Positions 13,178 through 25,513 of a DNA stretch of 64,000 nucleotides are shown here, one piece after another; within the stretch, counting starts at the first letter, position 1, and each line of letters opens with the position of its first letter. Source of the DNA: Parietaria judaica. Its lineage: Eukaryota; Streptophyta; Magnoliopsida; Rosales; Urticaceae. The notes below the pieces were generated by a model. It ran no database searches, had not been told where the DNA came from, and saw only the letters and a program-made list of their open reading frames with translations. The stretch is from the NCBI GenBank assembly GCA_954871525.1, contig OX940866.1, positions 36,344,521 to 36,408,520 of the forward strand. The letters run 5' to 3'. A program made the translations under genes and the position numbers.

Positions 13178-14148
13178 GCATCTTCTATATGATTTATATC
13201 AACTTTGTGCCTCAAATAACTTGTACTTTACATGGCTTTTCTGTATGTATTCCTGCAAATGCAGCAAAAAAAAGTGTAATAAAGGTCAAAGGAGACCTTT
13301 TAAGCAATATCTTTTTCATAGGTTGTATTATGGTATTTTTCCCCGTTATTTTAGCTTCTTGTCTTAGTGGGTGTAAATACCAAATTCATGAATGGAAATC
13401 ATAACTTTTTGCGAATCTTTCCACATTATATAATGTCACTCCCGGGTGCACATGAAACTTAGAACACGCCACACCTGGCACTTAATGCAATGAAATTAAA
13501 TACGTACAGAAAGATAATATTGGCAAATTGTATACTTTTACTGCAAAAAGAAAAAGAAAAGGAAAACATAATAATAATTATCACTACACACAAAGGTACG
13601 TCAATAAAATTAGATACTTTTGTCGCAAATATCCTATTAACAATATCATCATTACACACAAAGGTTGGCTATGACACGTCATATGTACGTAGATAGATAT
13701 CTTTGGGTTTGACTTACTATTGGGATCGAAAATGAATTACTTTTTCAAATAACAAATTAATACCAATGTGTGGGAAATTTTATGAATAAAACTTCCACCT
13801 TCAATCGAGAAATTGGAATGAAACTCCGACTTATAATTCTTAAGTATTGAGGGTTATGGACGACAAAATGGAGAGAATATAATTTAATCTTAAAGGTGTT
13901 TAATATATTATTATATATAGAGCATCAAACTTTGTCAATTATATATAGATACATTGTATGTGACACGTAATATGAGAATGTGTTTCATGGTATCTTTCTT
14001 CTAGAAGCTTTATTTTTTATTTTAAATATGGATAATTTGGTGCACTGTGTATGTACGCGTTCTTTTTGGTTTGTGGTTAAAAACAGGAGAATATGATCGT
14101 GAGTGTTTTCCTTATAGTGGAGCTTTGAGCACCACATTGTATCATTGT

Positions 14149-14186
<38 letters not shown>

Positions 14187-14272
14187 GCTTAGCAACTGTA
14201 AACTATTATACAATTCGTTATAAGTTTATAACCTTTGTAATCATGTTTAAAAAAGTCTACTCAAATAGATTA
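13178..14272. other. Intergenic region
   Basis: AT-rich sequence with an (AT)n tract at about 14153-14184. Short open frames were judged spurious: they lack splice-compatible neighbours or recognisable motifs. Confidence 0.5.
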
Positions 14273-14795
14273 TACACTAAAATCTTGATAAATTAATACT
14301 CGATAAATTAATAATTTTGTATAGTCCCGATTCGAACCTAATAAGCTAAATTAATAATTCGCTAAATTTATAAAATAATAATTATTTTAAAAGTATATAG
14401 GTCTCAATTGATATATACATTAATAATTCTATACAATAAAATAATAATATTACATATATAATCATGAAATCACTATACATAAACTATAGCATCGCATAAC
14501 TAGTTAAGAAATCATCTTAAATAGAAACAAATTACACTAAGTAACTAATCATAATGTTTTTAAAATATGATATAGAAGTTATTTGCTTATTCTTGAAATT
14601 TATGTCTCTTTCAACTTCAACTCTAAGCTTCTGTATAATATTAAAAAGGTTCGGTCTTGTATTTTTGTGATTTAATAAAAAAATTGTTCAAAGTGATTGT
14701 CGATACTATTGCATCATTGCATGAAACAAACTCACACACGTGGATAATTGCTAATTGTTTTATTCATAATTAAGTTTAGTCGGCATATTAGCTTC

Positions 14796-17538
14796 TGTTG
14801 GGAATCACGTCTCAGATTCCATGAAAATTATCACGAATTGTACCTCCGAACCGTCTGGGTAACATTTAAAAATTAATTTAAAGCGGAATAACTTGTTCTC
14901 CGTCCAACGGTCCGGATATCGGATAATAACCATTTAATAAGATCTGATAAATATTATGTAATTTAATATTCATAAATCATTATTAATAATCTAGTCATAA
15001 TAGGAAATAAATAGAAAGCAGTAAATGGTTGCATTTATTAACCCAATGCATAAGGCCGTACCTCTATTGACGACTTCTGGCTGCGCGTTCTGAATCGGGC
15101 AAGGCTCCGCCAGTGCTGAGGGAAACTCCCGTGATCTTCCGGGATATTCTCCTGGAATCCTCGTATCGAAGCGTGGGCTTCGCCGGCAGGACTCCGTCGC
15201 AAAATTTAAATTGATGGTTCTTTTTAAGCTTCCGGAGAAATAGTCTCCTAAGCCGAACCAGAAAAGAGAGATCAGAGAGAAAATTCGCAGACCCTAAAGG
15301 AGAGGGAGAGTTTGAATTTTTCTCTGGGGAAAGGTGTGAAAAATGTGTAGAATGAGCCTCCTATTTATAGGCTCAAAACCATAACCGAATTGGAGAAATT
15401 CCCTCCCTAATTTTCGAATTTCATATATTAAATATAATTAATTATCTCAATCCAATGGTCCAGATTTAATCTCATCTAAATCCAATGGATATAATTAATT
15501 AGTGATTTGATTAAATAAAAAATATTTGGATAAAATAAAAAATCCAATCCTATCTTCTTATCTTTATAAATTCGAATTATATATATATATATATAAATTC
15601 GAATTATCATTATCTAGATCCAACGGTTGAGATAAATCTTTAAACCGATCTAATGGATCAAATTAGTTTAGGATAAAATCAAATATTAAAAGATTTAATA
15701 AAAACAATTTCGATTTTATCCTCAAACCATAATTCGAAAAATATATAAATATATATAATTAATTAGTTTTCAATCCGACGGTAAAGATTAAATCTTAGAC
15801 CGATCTAACGGATATATAATTAATTAATCAAATTCGAAAAATGAAACTTGGTCACCAAGTTATTAAATTCGAATTTATCAATATCCTAATCCAACGGATG
15901 ATATTAAATCATAACTGATCCAATGGATTAAATTGATTTTAGGGATTTGCTAAAATACCAAAACATTTGGTACTTATGCCGCAAATATGGAAAGACCAAA
16001 TCATACCATTCGAATTTATCTAGGGTTTCATATCATGAAACCCTAATTCGAATTTACACATATAAATATATATAAATATATATTTATTTATGAATATAAA
16101 TCTATTAATTATTAATTAATTATTAATAAGATATTAATAATTAAATCCAAATAATTAAATTATATTAATATTTCCTGATCTCAATATCACACATTAAAAT
16201 GTCATGGTGCCACACCATCATTTAAATTTGTGACATGTGATTTAATTTCAAAGTTTATCGAACCGATCATAAACTTAGAAAATCCATAAATCACTAACCG
16301 TAAGTCGAAATGACTTGGTTCAAAAAGCAAAGTTAATTAGAATTTAATTTCCAACAACATGGTGCTGATAGAAAATCTAAATTCTAACTTTATTTTATCA
16401 GTTAATTTCGTGTACCAAAATATGGTACTTTTGCCACGCTAACGATAAAACTATCTGACGTCTGCCACAGACTTTTCAATTTTATAAGTCAAGCCAAATG
16501 ATTAAACATTATCCAGAATGTATTTTAATCACGTACGTATCATCCATTACGGAGCTATGCTGGGGACCATGGACCCGTATCACTTAAGCTCCAACGAACT
16601 GCTAGTTGTTCGTCAAACCTCGAAGTGATTCCACTATAGACCCGAGGCTGCACTCTTTAGTGATATGGTATATATTATTCCCTTTGTAACAGCAGGGTGT
16701 CCATTGATACAATCAAATTCGGGTTATTGATCTTTCACTTGATGATCCACACACAAGCAGGCAGTTTCTACCGTTATGCCCCTCATTGCATTTTTCATCC
16801 TTGAATCAGTCAGTAATATTATGAGTAACCCACTTATGGTTTCGATTCATAAGTTGCGCACGGGTACCTCTCACTTCTCACCACTGACAATCAAGGGAAT
16901 CATCATGACTCTGAAGAGAGCTGTGTGATGCCCATATCTATGACCAAGCTACCCTTACTGCTGACTATCATGTTCCCAAAATAATAGTGTTGGGAACAAC
17001 GGTAATATATTGTGTTCTTTAACGGTTAAATCAAAGAACAATCAAGCCAGCAGCTCAGACTCAAGATCAATCAGGACTTAGATCGAATATCCATTTGATC
17101 ATCTACTAGTGACTCAACTCCAAGTTATCAGTGACGGTCTTATATGATAACTTCCGGAGTTTAAGTCAGGTCCAGTCCAGTATGAAGACACTTCATACTT
17201 AATGCACTTCTAGTGAGTGTGGCACACACAAAATCCAAAATAGGATTGTCACTTAGTCACATTAATGACCTTGTACGATTAATGGGCTCCCACCCAGTTA
17301 ATCAGGTCACGGACATTTTAAGTTCATTTATTATGATTATTAATTCTTCTTCACATTGACTCTGTTGTGATAATAATTCATAATCGCATCCTTTATGAAC
17401 TAAGGATCAAACATTGTATTTTACTCTACCAGAAACTATAATAAGATTATCATAATAAGTATCATCTTTATTCAACGACTTGTCACAATCTTTTACAAAT
17501 GGATAAAATATCTTGTTTAAGGACACATATGTCCAACA
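14796..17538 (-). mobile_element. 2.7-kb solo LTR or LTR-only element, minus orientation
   Basis: The ends are TGTTGG and CCAACA, a perfect 6-bp inverted repeat. Flanks are gcttc (14791-14795) and acttc (17539-17543), a 4-of-5 target duplication. On the minus strand a TATA box (CCTATAAATAGG, about 15360-15370) is followed by a pyrimidine-rich leader, which puts U3 at the right and R/U5 at the left. No gag or pol reading frame is present. A second CCAACA at 16351-16356 could be an internal boundary, so a rearranged two-LTR relic is not excluded. Confidence 0.65.
15440..15944. repeat. Four diverged ~50-bp repeats inside the LTR
   Basis: Units start near 15440, 15613, 15773 and 15889. Each has an ATCCAACGG-like word, then TAAATC, then a CGATCTAACGGAT-like word and an AATTAATT-like end. 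Spacing is 116-173 bp. They lie in U3 upstream of the TATA box, where enhancer duplications are common in LTRs. Confidence 0.6.
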
Positions 17539-17804
17539 ACTTCTCCAAGAAAATTAATATACAATTGATAATTGATATCATGATCGACTTTTGTGTAATG
17601 CTATGTTCAAAATTTCTCATAATAATACGATTTTTATCAGCATATGTAGCTTGTACAAGCACATTAAGAAATCAATTGATGTTTTGACTAACTTTTGTGT
17701 TATTCCATGTATTTGGAATTCAAGTAATTATCACTAATCAAGTAAAGAAAAAAATATAAATTAAAAAAATTAAAAATTAATTTTTTTCAAAAAAAAAAAG
17801 TTTG

Positions 17805-17970
17805 GGTATTTTTGCCGTTAACGGCCACATGGCAGATGTTAACGGAAAAATTAACGTTTTCATGCTAAATTCACGGTCAACGCACGTTGAGTATTTTTGT
17901 TGTCAGTTTTAAAGGTTGGTACACGGGAGGCACGTTGACTAAAAGTTGGGTATTTTTGCCGTAATTTTCC
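17805..17970. repeat. Degraded relative of the GGGTTAATGACGG MITE family
   Basis: TTGGGTATTTTTGCCGT occurs twice in the same direction, about 135 bp apart. It matches the inner arm of the MITEs at 20687-21154 and 36539-36997. Terminal sequences and a target duplication are missing. Confidence 0.4.
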
Positions 17971-18146
17971 TTTTCAGTAATATCATCTTTAACTATGTAT
18001 TATGATTACAATATTCTTGACATGTTATACAAGAATTTTTTTTCTAGTTATAATGATTATATAACTAATACTTTATAAATAATAATTTGATAATTCAATA
18101 AATTTTAACGGTCCTAACATTATTAATTTTTACAGGTTTTACTGTA

Positions 18147-20677
18147 TGTACATATAGAGACTTATAGGAAGAAACAAACACTTAATTTTTAACCAAAAGT
18201 TCAGGTTTTCTTATTCATAAACAATTTAATTAAAAAACCTTACAAAATATTTATATATAAAAAAAAAAAACAGAGATACCCGAAATAGAATATTATAAAA
18301 ACATAAACAAGTAAATGTTATAAAGTCAAACAATATTCAAGAAGAATAAGCGAAATATAATCAAGGTGCAAAAATTATAAAAAAGAATGGACGAAAAAAT
18401 GTTCAAAAATACAAAAAAAAAAAAAAAAACCGTTTTGAGACTCGAAATGTTAGAATTCGATCAAAAGCATGAGATCTCAGTCCCTCATGCGGCTGTTTCA
18501 TCAATTCATTGAAGAAGAAAAAAACTACTAAAGCACGTCATTTTTTGTTACATTTGCCACACTGCTCTATAAATAATTAACTTTTTATGATATAATTTGT
18601 TATAAATTATATACAATATACGATCCAATTGTAAAGTAAATTAACTTGAATTTTAAAAAGATAAAGTGGTGGTCACTGAGACGATGAACTCGAAGTGAAA
18701 ATAATAAGTTTAGACTAGAATATTGAAGGATATATAAAGTTGAGACATCATCATGCGTAATTGCTTTATCATCATTGGAAAATAATAATTATAAAAATAA
18801 AATAAAAGATAAATTGACGTATATAATTATATTTCATAAATTATATATATGGTTCAAATCTTCAACACGCTGTTGTATTACAACCTGGTTTTCTTAGGGT
18901 CACCTCAGTACTTTAGGTTTGACGATCTTCTTCTGTAATATGTATTTATTCTTCTCTATCTCTCATTTTTCTACTAGATCTAAGCGTGTACAAACTACAA
19001 ACTAAAAATACCACCGAATCCGAAAACCGAATATTATAATAACTAGATCTAAGTGTGTGTATAGAGAAACTATAAAACCGTAACCGAACACTGAATATCT
19101 TGTGTAATATATAATTAAACTATTTAGTTAGGTTTAAGTTTTACCCTACTAATACTATTATAGATGGATAAATGGAATTAATAAAAGATAAAGCTTCACA
19201 TGATATAATTTTGTTATATACAAACACATAGTTCAAAATCAAATTTAAATAGTATTTGGGTCTCAATAAGGTCTTTGGTGTTTAACTTTAAAATCGAAAA
19301 ATAGCATGTAGGTCTTTTTAATATATTGTAATAATTAGAAAGCAATTATAAAGTTAGGATCGTCCTCTCTCGTCATGCTTTTGTATAAATGATGTCAATG
19401 TAGAAGAAAGAGGGTAATATTGGACCACCGAATTCGTTGTGCCCATAATTTAAATTCCTATACTATATATTGGTCCACTTACCAATAAAAATATATTCAT
19501 GTCATGAATTGATGAAGATTCATTAGCTAATCTTATCAACTATATTTATATTTATATTTATATTATTGGAATTATTATTTCACGCCGCGCCATTAATATA
19601 CCATGGTCTCTCTCACTCACCTAAGGACATGGCAATTTCCCTTTCGACAAGGCAAAGAAAACTTGAAAAATAATTCTATCATTTTTCATAATTTTAGAAA
19701 TGATCTTTTTAGAAAATCTTATGTATAAAATTAAAGATAAAAATAACTTACTTTTTTAATTATAAAATTTTTTGGATTATTTTGAGAATTATTACTAAAT
19801 TGAGAGTTATTCTTACACCGTAGAATTTTGTGGATTATTAATTATATAAATTGATAATTAATTAACTTCGATTACTAGTAAATAGATGATTTTTGTCACT
19901 CATTTATTTTGTTTTATTGGAAAATTTTCATCTAGAGATAAGCACATATTAATGTTCGATTTTGTGAGCACGCAATTGAATAGGCACACTTAATTAATAT
20001 TTAATGAGCTTTTTCATGTTACTATCCTCCTGATTAATTACCTACTTTTTTCTAGCTAAGTTACGTTTTAAAACAATTCTTAGATGTTTGGTATCAACCA
20101 AGTTGAATTCAACAACTTCATTATTATCTTGTGAATCCTATATATCCATATTTTTTATATCTGATATGTATGATGTATAGTATACCATTTGCTTTCTATC
20201 TTTATCTTTTAAATTGTATATATGATTATTAACATGGTGTGTTATGGAGACTTTGTCATGGATTTCATAAGGATGAGCTAATATGTGACGTAATGTTTTA
20301 TATATAATTATATATATGATATTATAACAAATTACCTATGGCATGAAATCAATCCCTTGAAGTTGTACAAGATTCGAATGAAAGTCAAATTTGAATAAAC
20401 AAATTCTGTAAATGTTGAGTTCAATGGAATTAATTTAAACAAAAAAACAAAAAACAAATAGAGCAAAAAAGACGTTACTGTTTACGAAGTGGACAAAATA
20501 ATTCAGTGCATGCCCGTTTCTCCATGGCACTTTGGGATTATAATTCCATATAGCATTAAATTCATAAAGTGGCATATACACTAATTCCACAACCTATATA
20601 TATATTTGATTCAAATGGTACCCTTTTACAGGTGTCCTTTTATATATGTAAACTTGGTTAATTGTACCACTTGTTAA
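18147..20677. other. Intergenic region
   Basis: AT-rich sequence with A and T runs and TA tracts. No exon chain, RNA gene or bounded element was recognised. Confidence 0.5.
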
Positions 20678-20686
20678 TATATCTAA

Positions 20687-21154
20687 GGGTTAATGACGGT
20701 AAAAATATCCAAAGTTTGGTCAAAGAACCCCTCATGTACCCAAAGTTTAAAAGTGGTGGTGAAAATACCCAAAGTTACATTTGGTGAGTTGACCACTCCA
20801 TTCTCGTAACACCGTTAACTTATCCGTTAACTCTGGCCACGTGGACAAATCTATTTTGTTAAGTGTAATCATAAGGGGTTTCATTAGTTGTATTATATAG
20901 TATTAATTAAAGGTTTAATTCGTTGTTTTGTCATAAACGAGGCTGATGTGGGCTCGTTCATGTGGCAAAAATTGTTATGTCAGCAACCCACGTTTGTCCA
21001 CGTGGCCAGAGTTAACGAGTAATTTAACGGCATTACGAAAATGGAGTGGTCAACTCCCCAAATGTAACTTTGGGTATTTTTGCCACCACTTTTAAACTTT
21101 GGGTACACGAGGAGTTCTTTGACCAACTTTGGATATTTTCGTCGTCATTAACCC
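20687..21154. mobile_element. Mutator-like MITE with long inverted arms
   Basis: Both ends read GGGTTAATGACGG inward (slightly diverged at the right), and the arms pair over about 170 bp. The 9-bp flank TATATCTAA is repeated exactly at 20678-20686 and 21155-21163, typical of Mutator-like insertion. The element is 468 bp without coding capacity. The arms contain GCCACGTGG boxes. Confidence 0.85.
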
Positions 21155-21553
21155 TATATCTAATAATCCGAGAGTGCATTGTAACATTGGCCAATTGCGC
21201 CACCTTATTCAAAATATATATATATATAGTATATACATGTGTGTGTGTGAAATTTCATTTGTGTTTTTCATATTTCAAGATATTATTTTTCAATGTAAAT
21301 AATATGCCTAAAGATACAGTTGTCCGGTTTTATTTACAAAAAATATAGAATATTGCCTAAGGTCTCCGTAGTAAAAATAATAATTATATATATAATTTGA
21401 AAAAAACTATTTTATATGATTATTTTAATTAAAAAAATCTCATAATTTAAATATAAACATACCTTTTTTTTTTTTAAGTTTAAAGTCCTCAAAATAATAT
21501 AACTAACTGATACGGTTGACACAAGAGAATATCATCATTAAATTATCAATATT

Positions 21554-21909
21554 GGGCCCGTTTGACACAGCTTAATTTTAAAAATATTTTTTTTTAGTTT
21601 TAGTTTGAAAAAAAAAATTGATAGGTGTTTGGTAAACTATTCATAAAACAGTTGTTGCTGCTAACAAAAATTTATTTAGCGTTTGGTAAAAAAAATTATT
21701 TAGGTTAAAAAGACTCAAATAGACTAAAAACCGTATTTTTGTTTTTAGAAAAAACCAAAAGCTACGAATCCTAGCTTTTACGACTCATGTACAAAAATTT
21801 AAAATCGCTTTTGGGTTTTTTGTAAAAACAATTTTACCGGACACATGAAAAGTAGTTTAGTTTAATTTAAAACAAAAATAGGGCTAGATAAATTGTGCCA
21901 AACGCACCC
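21554..21909. mobile_element. Tourist/PIF-Harbinger-like MITE, copy 1
   Basis: The ends are GGGCCCGTTTG and, inverted, GGGTGCGTTTGGCACA. The flanking 3-bp duplication is ATT (21551-21553 and 21910-21912). A 3-bp duplication with GGG(C/T)...GTTTGG ends fits PIF/Harbinger-type MITEs, although their usual target is TWA. A second copy in opposite orientation lies at 58786-59156. Confidence 0.75.
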
Positions 21910-22029
21910 ATTATAAGCTCATAACCGAGTATTAGTTAAAAAGAAAGTTAATTAAATCGAGATCAAACAAAATTATTGTTTACTCAAAGTAAGTAATTTG
22001 TAAAAGTTCTAATAAATATAAAGATATGA

Positions 22030-22600
22030 GTAAATAACAGCGTAAGTTCTCGTGCTTTAGCCATCAGTACAGAAAAGTCCTCAAATTTAATTTCTGACGG
22101 CATAAATCATCATGTTTTAGTAATTATTGCATATAGTCCTCAAGTTTTATTTTTAACGGCATAAGTCCTTATATTTTAATAATTAGTGCGGATAAGTCCT
22201 CGTGTATTATTTTTGTTGGCACCTAGAGTACTTAGACGTCAACTTTCACACTAATTCTTATTTTTTTACTGTCACATTGCCTAAATATTTGAACTATTTG
22301 AAAAATAATTAGAATAAATTAAATTTAATAAAACTAATAAAACAAAAATAACACTTCACGAACAAAAACCTAATGACTTATCTGCACTAATTGAAATCAT
22401 AGGCGGAACCACCCACAAGAGTGGTGTGGTTCCAGCCACCCTAATATTTTTTAATTGATCACTTTTAGCACTAATTTTTTTAAAAAATTACGAATAAACC
22501 CCTTCAGTTTGCACTAAAAATTTAAATCAGCCACCCCGAAGTCCAAATCCTAGTTCCGCTTATGATTGAAATATCACGAGGACTTATGCCGCTATTTATC
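22030..22600. repeat. Inverted-repeat element with internal ~63-bp tandem units
   Basis: The left end (TAAATAACAGCGTAAGTTCT) and the right end in reverse complement (TAAATAGCGGCATAAGTCCT) match. From about 22041 to 22225 a unit of about 63 bp carrying CGGCATAAGTCCT- and TTAGTAATTA-type words is repeated about three times. The right part is interrupted by the 167-bp MITE at 22398-22564. No outer target duplication was identified. Confidence 0.55.
22398..22564. mobile_element. hAT-like MITE nested in the inverted-repeat element
   Basis: The ends are CATAGGCGGAAC and, inverted, CATAAGCGGAAC. An exact 8-bp duplication, ATTGAAAT, flanks it at 22390-22397 and 22565-22572. An 8-bp duplication and GGCGGAAC-type ends fit hAT elements. 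It has no coding capacity. Confidence 0.85.
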
Positions 22601-22940
22601 TTATATATATAATAGAAAGACAATCATAAGCAGCATACTCATGTAAATTGAGGGGCCAAAATAAATAGAATTATGATCGAAAAAGAAACTTATAGTACTC
22701 ATGCAAAATGAACGGCTAGGATGGAATTGGAAAGTCCAAAAGATCATATTGCATAATCAAAACGTTACGATGACGTCACAAATCTGAAATAGACATATCC
22801 CCTGATCTCAAGCAAAGTCCATGTGGGTCTTATTGGCCGCCAAGTGCCTATACTTTGACTTCTTCACATTATACACCAAAATATATTTAAATTTTTTAAT
22901 TAAATAAATAGCATTACTTATTACACCTCATTGAAACGCA

Positions 22941-22948
22941 TATATATA
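22941..22948 (+). promoter_or_regulatory. Probable TATA box of the pirin gene
   Basis: TATATATA lies about 125 bp upstream of the ATG at 23074, and the leader contains another TA tract at 23041-23056. The position fits, but the sequence is low in information. Confidence 0.4.
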
Positions 22949-23073
22949 GCTTCAAGTATCTTGCTTTTTTTCCCACACATCCATATGATCATCAACACAA
23001 ACCTATATTCAAAGTTCAAACTTCAATAATTAGTGCATCGATATATATATATATATTATATACATACATAGAT

Positions 23074-25513
23074 ATGACTCTAAATGAGCCTCGTGCTGTG
23101 GTGAGGAAGTTCTTGGCTAGGCCTCAGCATGAAGGCATAGGAGCTACTGTGAGAAGAAGCATAGGACGGTAAGTGATTAATAATCACAAATAATATTAAT
23201 TAGTGGCATTAAAAAGATTGTGTCTTTTTAATTTTTCAAGTCAAGAATTTGACTTTTTGAGGTGTTTGAGCTAATGGGATTTCTGGGTTCTTCAGTTTGA
23301 TCTTAACATTTATCAATTCATATTAGTGGCATTAAAAAGACTTTTCTGTATTTATTATAAAGAAAATATGCTGAAAAGACTTTCAGGTATATGCTGAAAT
23401 ATTTATCAATTATTCTATATTAATGGCATTAATGAGATTTTTTCGTTTTGAAGTCAAGAATTTGACTTTTTAGGTGTTTGTGCTAATGGGGTTTTTGGGT
23501 TCTTCAGGTTTGAGCTGAAATACTTCGATCCTTTTCTTGCTTTGGATGAATTCTCAGGTGGGTGTCTTTGCTTTTTCATTTTTTTTATACCAAACGACAA
23601 TAACGTTTTGTTCTTCATACTAAAACGACAATATTTTGATCCTCTTCTTGCTTTTTGTTTATTGATGCAGTTTCTGCTCCTGCTGGGTTTCCTGATCATC
23701 CACATAGAGGTCTTTGTCTCACCAACTACAAATACAATAATGTCTTCTCATTATTAATCACCTTTATAATAATATTATATGTGACTTTTCATTAACTCGT
23801 TTGTTTGTGTCAATAGGGTTTGAGACAGTGACCTATATGCTACAGGTACTTACATAACTAACCTGTATATATGATTTAGTTGACCTAAAACATGTTCACA
23901 TAAGGGCTAACAAATAAATAAATTAAGCTAAAGTAGCAATATGATGAGGGGTTAAAGTATCAAATTGCACAAAAAGCTAACACACTTGATCTATATAATT
24001 AACATGGTTAATTGCGGTTTAAATACCCAACTTCTGGTAAAGGATAGTGACATGTACCCAACCTTCAAAAGTGGCGACAATATTGGTCAATGCCTCAAAA
24101 TGTTCCTTTTTTTTTTGCTCGGAACCTCAAAACGCTCCTAGAGTACTATTGCCGCTACTTTGGAGGTTGGGTATATGCTACCAACTTTTGACCATAAGTT
24201 GGGTACTTATACCGCAATTAACCCTAATTAAAAATAATTTGTATTTTTGTGTGTGTGTGTGCATACAATCAAGTGGAGACGTAGCATATTATAATGAAAT
24301 GTTGTTATAAAAATTGTTGTATAAATATTAGGGGAGTGTGACACATGAGGACTTCGAAGGGCACAAGGGCACAATTGAAGCAGGAGATTTGCAGTGGATG
24401 ACTGCAGGGAGAGGCATTGTTCACTCGGAGATGCCTGCCGCTCAAGGCACCCAAAAGGGTCTCCAATTGTGGATCAATTTATCATCACAACACAAAATGT
24501 ACGTACCAATTCAATTCAATTCAATTCAAATCATATCATATACATATATATATATATATATATATTATATGCATGCATGACGTGAATTTGGTGTCACGAG
24601 ATGACCTTAATTTGCCGTTTGAAAAAAGTCAAAAACTATAGGTGAGAAAGAAAATGAGTTTCTTGCAATGAATGTGAGTGGCAATCTTTTGGTATATATT
24701 GAGTACACATTCACCCATTCATAGTGTCATATTTCTTTAGTCATATCATATGGGGTATACTTTTCTAATGATATTCTGCCCTTTCTAATAATGGTATTTC
24801 CAAATACAAAATTGGAGTTTTATGATCAATTATGGTAAATCTCGATTTTTTTACCGGTTTTAAAAATCATATCATAAAATTGGGACCGGTATCTAACGAT
24901 TCCTGATTTTTTTATCCGGTTCCGAGATCTGTAACTGAAAATCGAAACTCAAGTACACAAGTTACCAAACGTGAGAGATGTTAATAATGATCCATTTTTG
25001 TTAACTAGGATTGAACCGTGGTACCAAGAAATGGTGAGCGAGGACATATCAGAAGCATCAAAAGACGGTATCAAGGTCAGAGTCATCGCTGGAGAAGCTC
25101 TGGGAGTGAAGTCTCCGATTCGCACTAGGACGCCGGTGATGTACTTGGACTTCACGCTCTCGCCGGGAAGCCGACTCCGGCAACCGGTGCCACAGACATG
25201 GAATGTGTTTGCTTACGTAATCGATGGAGAGGGTGTGTTTGGTGCTGCGAGGTCGACACCGGTGAGCCCTCACCACCTGCTCCTCTTTGGCGCGGGTGAT
25301 GGTGTGGAGGTGTGGAACAAGTCTGGAAAGAATCTCCGGTTCATCCTCGTCGCTGGCGAGCCTATCGGTGAGCCCGTCGCTCAGCTTGGCCCGTTCGTGA
25401 TGAACACGAAGGAAGAGATCGATCAGACCGTTCACGATTTTGAGAACTTCGCCAACGGGTTCGAGAAAGCCCGACACTGGAAATCAGAAGCCGCCATTAG
25501 GCTAGGGTTTTAG
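23074..25513 (+). CDS. Pirin-like protein (cupin superfamily)
   Basis: Exons: 23074-23168, 23508-23557, 23671-23709, 23817-23845, 24332-24498 and 25009-25513, giving 294 aa. Pirins are iron-binding bicupins. Plant members include one that interacts with the G-alpha subunit GPA1, and some have quercetin dioxygenase-like activity. The metal ligands are present: H58 and H60 in HPHRG, and H102 and E104 in HSEMP, so the N-terminal cupin should bind metal. The C-terminal cupin covers about residues 130-290 and ends in RLGF. Exons 2-4 are very short (50, 39 and 29 bp). Intron 4 hosts a 220-bp MITE. Function beyond metal binding cannot be told from sequence. Confidence 0.92.
24005..24224. mobile_element. 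Mutator-like MITE in pirin intron 4
   Basis: The ends are TGGTTAATTGCGG and, inverted, GGGTTAATTGCGG. Flanks are TAATTAACA (23996-24004) and TAATTAAAA (24225-24233), an 8-of-9 match. It is 220 bp long and contains TACCCAAC words related to the larger MITEs at 20687 and 36539. Confidence 0.75.

Larger units (their letters stand above)
14273..18146. mobile_element. TIR element (TACASTAAAAYCT ends), split by an LTR insertion
   Basis: The left end reads TACACTAAAATCT, followed by repeated ATAAATTAATA words. The right end, in reverse complement, reads TACAGTAAAACCT followed by AAAATTAATAATG. Similar ends are common in a plant MITE-type family. The span is 3874 bp, but 2743 bp of it is the inserted LTR, leaving an original of about 1.1 kb with no transposase. 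No clear target duplication was found at the outer ends. Related fragments appear at about 33120-33235 and 11200-11300. Confidence 0.5.

Noticed and set aside
14320..14345. GGTTCGAATCGGGAC on the minus strand, like a tRNA T-arm
   Set aside because: No acceptor, D or anticodon arms can be drawn around it; it lies in AT-rich TIR-element sequence.
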